Source: Deinococcus radiophilus (GTDB taxonomy: Bacteria; Deinococcota; Deinococci; Deinococcales; Deinococcaceae). Taken from it: a DNA stretch of 64,000 nt. A program made the position numbers and the translations under genes. The notes beneath the pieces are model-generated. The model saw nothing but the letters and a program-made list of their open reading frames with translations, ran no database searches and had not been told where the DNA came from. The stretch lies in NCBI RefSeq assembly GCF_020889625.1, contig NZ_CP086382.1:160844-224843 (forward strand). Direction: 5' to 3'. Shown here piece by piece: positions 55,753 to 64,000 of this stretch; the first letter of the stretch is position 1; each line of letters starts with the position of its first letter.

Positions 55753-56616
55753 ATGACCCCAGCCTCTCCCCTCTCCGGTCCCCTGAGTGGCCTCAGGGCC
55801 GTTAGCCTGGCAACCAACCTGCCTGGTCCGGTGGCCACGGCGCTACTGAGGCGTGAAGGCCTGCACACCACCAAGGTTGAGCCGCCCGCCGGCGACATGC
55901 TGGCCCAGACTGCGCCGGAACTTTATGCTGAACTGGCTGCTGGGCAAGAGGTGCAGACCCTGGATCTACGTTCGGCAGAAGATTGGTCTCACTTCAGCGA
56001 ATTGCTGCGCCACAGTGACCTCCTGATCACCAGTCAGCGCCCTGCAGCCCTGGGCCGGCTAGGAATTACCCTGGACACTCTGCAGACTCTCAACCCACAG
56101 CTATGCTGGGTGGAAATCGTAGGCGACAAGCAAGAGCCTGACGTTCCCGGCCACGACCTCACCTATCAGTTGCAAGCTGGCCTGCTCCGCCCACCGGCCA
56201 TGCCGCTGTCTTTGCTGGCTGACCTGAGTGGGGCTGAGACAGCAGCGCGCGCTGCGGTGACCCTGTTGCTGGGGCGGGAACGTGGCGCGGCAGAGCGCTG
56301 GCGCCGGATCGGACTGCGTCAGGGAGCCGAAGCCCTGACCCTGCCACTGCGCCACGGCCTGACCACGCCGGGCGGCTGGCTGTCTGGCGCGGAAGCCAAC
56401 TACCGCCTGTATGCCGTACAGGACGGCTGGGCGGGACTGGCGGCACTGGAACCTCATTTTGCCGCCCGCCTGGACAAGGTACTGGCCGGACGCAGCCCCG
56501 CCGACTGGCTGGCTGGCCTGAGCGCCGCAGAAGCGAACCAACTGGCAGGTGCGTTGGACCTGCCACTGCATGCCGTCGGGGCGGGGACTGAGCCAGCAGG
56601 GCCAAAAACAGAGTAA
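55753..56616 (+). CDS. CoA-transferase family III (CaiB/BaiF-like) protein, short
   Basis: A 287-residue protein resembling class III CoA-transferases: LSGLRAVSLATNLPGPVATALLRREGLHTTKVEPPAGDML, LDLRS, and SDLLITSQRPAALGRLGI. Family members are usually about 400 residues, so the C-terminal domain is short, and the catalytic Asp region is hard to place. The substrate is unknown. The gene is single with a near-leaderless promoter. Confidence 0.75.
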   Translation: MTPASPLSGPLSGLRAVSLATNLPGPVATALLRREGLHTTKVEPPAGDMLAQTAPELYAELAAGQEVQTLDLRSAEDWSHFSELLRHSDLLITSQRPAALGRLGITLDTLQTLNPQLCWVEIVGDKQEPDVPGHDLTYQLQAGLLRPPAMPLSLLADLSGAETAARAAVTLLLGRERGAAERWRRIGLRQGAEALTLPLRHGLTTPGGWLSGAEANYRLYAVQDGWAGLAALEPHFAARLDKVLAGRSPADWLAGLSAAEANQLAGALDLPLHAVGAGTEPAGPKTE

Positions 56617-56810
56617 CGACACAGGTGGGCTGTGCTGAACCCCTTGATAGCAGTACCGCCTGGCAGGGTCTGGCGTGTCCAGCCAGAAAGTGCGGACAGA
56701 ACCCATGTGAGCTGTGGCAAAAACACCAGCCAAACTTTCAGCAGGCTGCCCCGTCCAAATGTAAGCCTCATCAAGCCTAAATGTAATCAATTGCACTCAA
56801 AGAAGGTAGA

Positions 56811-56816
56811 TAAGAT
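56811..56816 (+). promoter_or_regulatory. Leaderless-type -10 element of the cyclophilin gene
   Basis: TAAGAT ends six bases before the ATG at 56823. The 200-base gap upstream also contains the similar phrases CAAATGTAAGC and TAAATGTAATC about 20 bases apart, of unknown meaning. Confidence 0.5.
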
Positions 56817-56822
56817 TGCTCC

Positions 56823-57692
56823 ATGCAAAAATACGCGACGGTGGTGGCTGGCATCCTCAGTCTGGGCCTGGCTTCAGCCGGTGGATTGGAACCTATGGAG
56901 CCCAGGACTCAGCACGCTCCTGTGGTGGTCAGGGAAACTGCCTGGCTCACACTGGACCCTGAAAACGTACTGGTCATCGAAACCAGCAAGGGCACGGTGA
57001 TGGTCGAGATGCGCCCTGACCTTGCGCCCAAAGCTGTGGAGCGTATCAAGCTGCTGGCCCGGGAAGGGGTCTACGACGGCCTGCAATTCCACCGCGTCAT
57101 TGATCTCTTTGTGGCTCAGACCGGAAACCCCAACAACCAAGACGGCGGAACCTCCGAACATCCCAATCTGGAACCAGAATTCTCGGCGCGACTGCCTTCC
57201 GACGCCGACTGGGTCCAGGTGACCAACTCGGTAGACGCCAATTCGGGATTCCTGGGTTCTATGCCGATTCTGACTGTCTCGGACGCAGAAACTCGCCGCC
57301 GTGATGTGGATAACTTCCAGGCCTGGGGCGCGTACTGTCCAGGTGTAGCAGGCATGGGACGCGGCGAAGACATCGGCAGCGCCAACAGCGAGATCTTCTT
57401 CATGCGCGGCGCTTCGTCCTTCCGACTGGGACTGGACTACACGGCCTGGGGCAACACCGTGATCGGCGAACCCGTCATCCGGGCACTGACTGCCGGCGAG
57501 CCGCCCGCCAACCCCGACACCATGCGGCAGGTCCGTGTACTGGCTGATATTCCTGCAGATGAGCGACCCACGGTGCAGATCCTGAATCCGCAGAGTGACG
57601 AATTCCAGGCCGTGATTTCTCAGAAACGCGCTGAGCGGGGCGCCGACTTTAGCATCTGTGATCTGACCGTACCTGCCCGAGTAGTGGACTGA
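56823..57692 (+). CDS. Secreted cyclophilin-type peptidyl-prolyl isomerase
   Basis: A 289-residue protein with an N-terminal signal peptide (residues 1-19, ending ASA). The cyclophilin fold is clear: VIETSKGTVMVEMRPDLAPKAVERI, YDGLQFHRVIDLFVAQTGNPN and GMGRGEDIGSANSEIFFM. The FHRVI active-site Arg is retained, and an about 40-residue insertion separates the strands. It would help fold exported proteins. It is followed by a terminator and then the CRISPR array. Confidence 0.88.
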   Translation: MQKYATVVAGILSLGLASAGGLEPMEPRTQHAPVVVRETAWLTLDPENVLVIETSKGTVMVEMRPDLAPKAVERIKLLAREGVYDGLQFHRVIDLFVAQTGNPNNQDGGTSEHPNLEPEFSARLPSDADWVQVTNSVDANSGFLGSMPILTVSDAETRRRDVDNFQAWGAYCPGVAGMGRGEDIGSANSEIFFMRGASSFRLGLDYTAWGNTVIGEPVIRALTAGEPPANPDTMRQVRVLADIPADERPTVQILNPQSDEFQAVISQKRAERGADFSICDLTVPARVVD

Positions 57693-57722
57693 ACCACTGC
57701 TCATAAGACTTGACGCGACAGG

Positions 57723-57757
57723 CCAGGCGATCAGAAGTTTCAACATCGCCTGGTTTG
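57723..57757 (+). terminator. Terminator of the cyclophilin gene
   Basis: CCAGGCGAT and ATCGCCTGG enclose a 13-base loop; TTTG follows. It separates the gene from the CRISPR array, which runs in the opposite direction. Confidence 0.72.
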
Positions 57758-57770
57758 TTCCGTTGATGGT

Positions 57771-58887
57771 TTTTGAATTTGTAGCCCACCCGAAGGCAGG
57801 CTGAAACACGGTGCGGGTGCCGTAGCCGTTGTCGGTGAAACGGTTTCAATCCACAGCCCACCCGAAGGCAGGCTGAAACACAGATTCTGTCACGCTCACC
57901 CGTGAGCAGGCGCTGGTTTCAATCCACAGCCCACCCGAAGGCAGGCTGAAACGGGCGAAACTGGCCCCCGCTTTGGGATTAACCAGTTTCAATCCACAGC
58001 CCACCCGAAGGCAGGCTGAAACACCGGCTCAGGCTATGCCCGCGTGACAATCGCTGCTGTTTCAATCCACAGCCCACCCGAAGGCAGGCTGAAACGGGGG
58101 TCGCTGGGGTGCTGGACGGCCTAAGCAACGTTTCAATCCACAGCCCACCCGAAGGCAGGCTGAAACGCGATGGCTGCCGATGGGCTGACGTTCTAAGGAG
58201 AAGTTTCAATCCACAGCCCACCCGAAGGCAGGCTGAAACCGCGGCTGGACGGCGCTACGCCGAGCAGGCCACCCAGTTTCAATCCACAGCCCACCCGAAG
58301 GCAGGCTGAAACGCATTCCTTCTCAAGGGCTGCACTGCGTTCCCGCATGTTTCAATCCACAGCCCACCCGAAGGCAGGCTGAAACCTCCAGAGTTTGATG
58401 CGGTAATCCCCGTCGTCCGGTTTCAATCCACAGCCCACCCGAAGGCAGGCTGAAACTCCAGAGTTTGACACGGTAATCCCCGTCGTCCGGTTTCAATCCA
58501 CAGCCCACCCGAAGGCAGGCTGAAACCTCGCAAGCATCGCCTAAATCGTCTAGCAAGGCTTGTTTCAATCCACAGCCCACCCGAAGGCAGGCTGAAACTC
58601 GGTGTGCCGGTAAAAGCCAGATGCTCAGCTTTGTTTCAATCCACAGCCCACCCGAAGGCAGGCTGAAACGTCTGGCATCTCTACCCCGCTGGGGAGCGCC
58701 CCGATGTTTCAATCCACAGCCCACCCGAAGGCAGGCTGAAACACGGCCCGCACCGACGCAGGAGCTGTGCGCCGTGCTGTTTCAATCCACAGCCCACCCG
58801 AAGGCAGGCTGAAACAACAGGGTCAGGAAGGGCCGGGCGTCCAACATTCAGAGCCAATCCACAGCCCACCCGAAGGCAGGCTGAAAC
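57771..58887 (-). CRISPR. Type I-C CRISPR array, 16 repeats and 15 spacers
   Basis: The 37-base repeat begins GTTTCAATCCACAG and ends GGCAGGCTGAAAC on the plus strand. On the minus strand it ends in ATTGAAAC, the classic 5' handle, so transcription runs right to left, from the leader next to cas2. Spacers are 33-36 bases. Repeats start at 57771, 57843, 57916, 57986, 58059, 58130, 58203, 58276, 58349, 58420, 58490, 58562, 58633, 58706, 58779 and 58851. The leader-distal repeat (57771) is degenerate at its 3' end, as is usual; the leader-proximal one (58851) has an altered handle. Spacers 58386-58419 and 58457-58489 are nearly the same. Confidence 0.98.
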
Positions 58888-59066
58888 AACAGTTCACCAT
58901 CCAGCGGCGTGTCAGACGGCGTCCCGCCTTCAGTTTGCGCGAACCCCCTCAGCATGTGCAAGTTCGCAGCCATTTACAGTGATCTGAGTTGTCATACTTC
59001 GCGCCCCACACGGGCTGATTGGCTTGCGCGAACCCCCCAGCTTTTGGCCGTCGCCACAGGTTCGCG
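58888..59066 (-). promoter_or_regulatory. CRISPR leader
   Basis: The region between cas2 and the first repeat. It holds two copies of TTGCGCGAACCCCC (58935-58953 and 59024-59041; read GGGGGTTCGCGCAA in the direction of transcription), about 90 bases apart. No gene is supported. Confidence 0.75.
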
Positions 59067-59360
59067 CTATAGAATCAGCGGCTCGCTGAAGTCGGTGTAG
59101 TGGTCTTTGCCGTAGGCCTCCACAAATTTCTCACGGGGCTGGCGCAGGCGGTAAATGCGGATGGTGTCCTCGTCGGCGTCCATCACTTCCAGCAGGCGCT
59201 GACGCAAGTGCAGCAGCTGCACGTCGGTCACGCTGACCTCAAACACGCTGTTCTGCACCCGCTGGCCGTGCGCGGTGCAGGCTTTGGCCACGCGGCGAAG
59301 GCGCTTGGCTCCGCCTTCGGTCGAGGTGGCCACGTCGTAACAAATCAGCAAGTCAATCAT
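59067..59360 (-). CDS. cas2: CRISPR-associated endonuclease Cas2
   Basis: A 97-residue ferredoxin-fold protein: [21 protein letters not shown] with the strand-1 Asp, then [13 protein letters not shown] and YRL. It forms the Cas1-Cas2 integrase that inserts spacers. It begins two bases after cas1 and is the last cas gene before the leader. Confidence 0.97.
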   Translation of the reverse strand: MIDLLICYDVATSTEGGAKRLRRVAKACTAHGQRVQNSVFEVSVTDVQLLHLRQRLLEVMDADEDTIRIYRLRQPREKFVEAYGKDHYTDFSEPLIL

Positions 59361-59362
59361 CT

Positions 59363-60387
<1,025 letters not shown>

Positions 60388-60391
<4 letters not shown>

Positions 60392-60981
60392 TCTTCCAAC
60401 CTCGTGCTGAAGGGGTCGAATCCACGCGGAAAGTCACGCGGGGCGAACGGTTCGCACTCGTCTTTCAGGCTGCACAGCTCGCAACGGGCGTCAGCGGCGG
60501 GCAGCGGCAGCACTCGCGTCCGTAGGAGTTCCCGAATGCCGTCACGGGCGTCCAGTACGGCATGGCGCAATTCTGGCGTGAACTGGACTTCGCGGCGTTT
60601 GTGACTGGCCGAATGGTAAATGAAGCCCGCTGAGATGTCGCAAGCGAACATCTCCTCCAGACACATCGCCTGAGCACACAACTGCACCTCGTCGGCCAGC
60701 CGTGGTTTCGCCCGCCCGGATTTGTACTCCACCGGGCGAGGCGAGCCATCCGGCAGGAGTTCGACCACGTCCGCCACGCCCATCAGGCCGTGAACACGCG
60801 ACACCAGCGGTAGGGCACGCATGGTGCGCATGCCGCCGCGTTCCTCCGTGCCGCCCCCGTGCGCCCGCTCGTGCTGCTGCTGGCCCCGTGCGGTATGCGC
60901 GTTCTCCGTCCACACCTGCTCCACGTGAATCAGGGCGCACTGGCGCGGGCAGAACGTGAAATGCTGCAAGGCCGAAAGCAT
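60388..60981 (-). CDS. cas4: CRISPR-associated exonuclease Cas4
   Basis: A 197-residue RecB-like nuclease. The first iron-sulphur Cys sits in [12 protein letters not shown]; the nuclease core shows GVADVVELL and RPVEYKSG; the C-terminal cluster is [13 protein letters not shown]. Cas4 trims prespacers and selects the PAM. The ATG at 60981 lies eight bases behind GGAGG; a longer TTG-initiated frame exists but is less likely. Confidence 0.95.
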
Positions 60982-61046
60982 GATGAATTCCTCCACGCTC
61001 ACCTCCAAGAGAAGAGGCCGAGTATGACACCCGGCCTTGCCCTGAA

Positions 61047-61940
<894 letters not shown>

Positions 61941-62998
61941 TATTGGTCTCCTTCGTTGGTATCAGTGGCGTCGTTGTTGGCATTCTTTTCGGCTTCGGCT
62001 TTGGCGTCCTTCGCGGCTTTCCCCTCGCGGATGCCTTCACTGATGTGCGCCCGCTGGTGGTAGTACCCCAGGGCGAACAGCGCCTGCTGCGCGGTGGTCA
62101 GGGGTCTGGCGGGAATGTCTTTCAGGCGGGACATCACGGCTTCCAGTTCGTCCTGCTTGAGTTTGTACACGCCCGGTTTCTCCTTGCGGAGTTTCTGTAA
62201 GTGTGCCTGCGAGCCGTGAATCAGGCGGCCCACCACGGCATACGGGGTGGTACTCATGGAACCGTAAAAGCGGTCCACCAGCGTGGTATTTACGCCACGC
62301 ATTGCCGACGTTTGAATATCGTCCAGCACGGCCAGCAGGCGGCCCAGATGGTAAGCGGGTTCCTTCTGGTTGGGGTTCAGGGCATCGAGACTGTCTTTAT
62401 CCATTTCAAGCTCCTTGAATTCACGTGAGAGCAGCACCATCTTGGTCAGCACGGCGCGGGGGCGGGTGACGTGATACTCGTCCACGCGGTTACGGGCGTT
62501 GAGTTTCACCAGGAATGAACGCGGGAGCGGTTGCCCACTGAGCGCGAACTGAACCAGGGCGTCCACGTCCGGCTCGGTGTGTTCCTTGCGGGCGTCGCGG
62601 TACATGGCGCTGACCAGCGGGTAGAGGTCGTAAGTGCTGCGGTCAGGGTGTTTTCCTGCCGGGTTGATCTTCACGAGTTGCTGAGCCGCGAAGTACTGCC
62701 GCAGGTGGTGAAGCGTGTCGGCCACCGTGGTCGTCAGGTGCGTTCTGACGGCCACGCGACTTTTACTGGGAGTCATGCCCACCGCATAAAACGCCGCCTT
62801 CGGGTCGAAATCCGCCAGCGCACCCTTGAACGGGCTGGAGAGAGCCGCACCCACCTCCTGGGCATTCGCTTTCTGCTTGGTGGGGTCAGGGGCCAGACCG
62901 ATGGAAGCCAGGTCAAAGTCCTCATCGGTGAGAATCTGACCTACTGGCAGGGTTGCGCCTTCTTTCGTCCAGAACGCGAAGGTCACGCCGCCTGTTTT

Positions 62999-63846
62999 CA
63001 CGCCGTTTAGGGCCTGACCGCCCCCTGGTGAAGTGCGTCTCAGACACATAAAAATAGAGACGACATGGCTAAATATCGTCTCCACCATAGTCTAGGACGT
63101 CGGCACGTCATTCGCCACCTCTATTTCTGGGCTAAGAAGCATTTCAGCGACCAGAAAATCTGCCCGCACCAGAAGGTCACAGATGCCATGCTGGTTGCTC
63201 TGCTGCTCTCCCGTCTCGTCTTCAAGCATCCATTTCCTTCCATCTGGTGGAACATCCTCAAGGAAGACCGTCCCGGTCTTCCTTCCTACACTCAGGCCTA
63301 CACCAGGGGCATCAAACTGTTGCCACTCCTAGAGCATGTTGCAAGCCCAGCTCAGCCCTGCACTGAAGTCGTAGTTGATTCAATGCCCCTCCCCATTTGC
63401 CGTCCCAAACGCACGCACCTTTGTCAGTTCCCAGGCGCGAAATGGGGATTTGGAACTCAGGGCGAGTTCTTCGGATATAAGCTGCACGCCTGGGTCACAC
63501 CAGGTGGACAAATCGTTCAGTACGTCATCCGACCTGCCAACCTCCATGACGTTACGGTCAGCTATGAGCTGAATCTCAGATGGCCAGAGTTTGAAGGCCC
63601 AACCATCATTGGCGATAAGGGGTATTGCTGTCTGGGCTACGTGTATCCGCCCAAGAAGAACACCAGATATGACACGGGATGGCGAGATTCTCGCCATCCC
63701 AAAATCCGCAAACGTATTGAAACAGTCTTCTCTGCGCTTGTGGAAGCTCAAATCCGCTCTGCCCAAACCAAAACCCTGGGTTCACTTAAGCTCCGCGTCG
63801 TCTTAGCCGTACTCGCCCACAATCTTGCTAGGCCCTAAACGGCGTG
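62999..63846 (+). mobile_element. IS982-like insertion sequence in cas8c
   Basis: 848 bp with perfect 17-base terminal inverted repeats (CACGCCGTTTAGGGCCT at both ends) and a 4-base target duplication TTTT (62995-62998 and 63847-63850). The perfect ends and the intact transposase indicate recent movement. Confidence 0.93.
63065..63838 (+). CDS. IS982-family transposase
   Basis: A 257-residue DDE transposase: VDSMPLPICRPKRTHL (first D), IIGDKGYCCLGYVYPPK (second D) and RKRIETVFSALVEAQIRSA (E). These match IS982-type proteins; IS5-like is the alternative. It is transcribed opposite to the cas genes and the ORF is complete. Confidence 0.88.
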   Translation: MAKYRLHHSLGRRHVIRHLYFWAKKHFSDQKICPHQKVTDAMLVALLLSRLVFKHPFPSIWWNILKEDRPGLPSYTQAYTRGIKLLPLLEHVASPAQPCTEVVVDSMPLPICRPKRTHLCQFPGAKWGFGTQGEFFGYKLHAWVTPGGQIVQYVIRPANLHDVTVSYELNLRWPEFEGPTIIGDKGYCCLGYVYPPKKNTRYDTGWRDSRHPKIRKRIETVFSALVEAQIRSAQTKTLGSLKLRVVLAVLAHNLARP

Positions 63847-64000
63847 TTTTCATAGATGTCGCCGGGTCAGCCAGCAGGCGATTCAGTCCATTGGCATAGT
63901 CAACTGCTGCCTCAAGTTTGACTGGAGCAATTTGTGATGCCCGAAGACCATAGGACTCAAAGGCATCATTATTGGCGCTGATGAATGCCATGCCCGTCGT

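Noticed and set aside
63020..63070. Left end of the cas8c insertion placed at GTGAAGTGCGTCTC
   Set aside because: The perfect 17-base repeat CACGCCGTTTAGGGCCT at 62999 and 63846 and the restored cas8c frame fix the ends elsewhere.

Overview
The window reads as a chromosomal segment of a Deinococcus-type bacterium. The grounds are high GC, dense short-overlap operons, many genes that start 5-7 bases after a TANNNT -10 element (leaderless mRNAs, common in this genus), a bacterial alpha-2-macroglobulin, a DinB-fold protein and a large TerD/TerC stress cluster. No rRNA or tRNA gene was found.

Layout. 1-4449: 3' part of an iron-siderophore ABC uptake operon with a sucrase/ferredoxin-like protein. 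4564-10853: Gfo/Idh/MocA oxidoreductase, DUF421 protein, an IS630-type element with TA target duplication, an alanyl-tRNA editing protein and a secreted serine beta-lactamase-like hydrolase. 10906-17565: alpha-2-macroglobulin, an M41-like stand-alone domain, a DUF1540 protein and moaA, which lacks a canonical start codon. 17757-27873: an exopolysaccharide locus (glycosyltransferases, flippase, LCP protein, O-antigen ligase) next to two paralogous glycosidase-like lipoproteins, the second behind a c-di-GMP-I riboswitch.

28327-42351: a Ter stress system. A leftward operon (ATP-grasp, phosphoribosyltransferase, HAD, AIM24, StiP-like, CitE-like) faces a rightward set of TerD proteins: a TerD/zinc-ribbon/TerB-like/HNH fusion, TerD, TerD-VWA, two more TerD and a TerC/DUF475 membrane protein, followed by a divergent TerD-like coiled-coil protein on the other strand. 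42428-45938: an ABC-2 exporter with a DesK/DesR-like two-component system. 46047-49133: small membrane protein, PhoD phosphatase, PadR plus membrane partner.

49230-54449: a quinone/electrophile-resistance regulon resembling Bacillus MhqR: a MarR regulator, ring-cleaving dioxygenases, an esterase and a nitroreductase. Two near-identical palindromes lie at the same place in two promoters. One dioxygenase copy is broken. 54624-57692: VUT-family transporter, CoA-transferase-like protein, secreted cyclophilin.

57771-64000: type I-C CRISPR-Cas on the minus strand: 16 repeats, leader, cas2, cas1, cas4, cas7 and cas8c. cas8c is split by an IS982-like element with a 4-base target duplication, so interference is probably lost while the adaptation genes and array remain. 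cas5 and cas3, if present, lie beyond the right edge.
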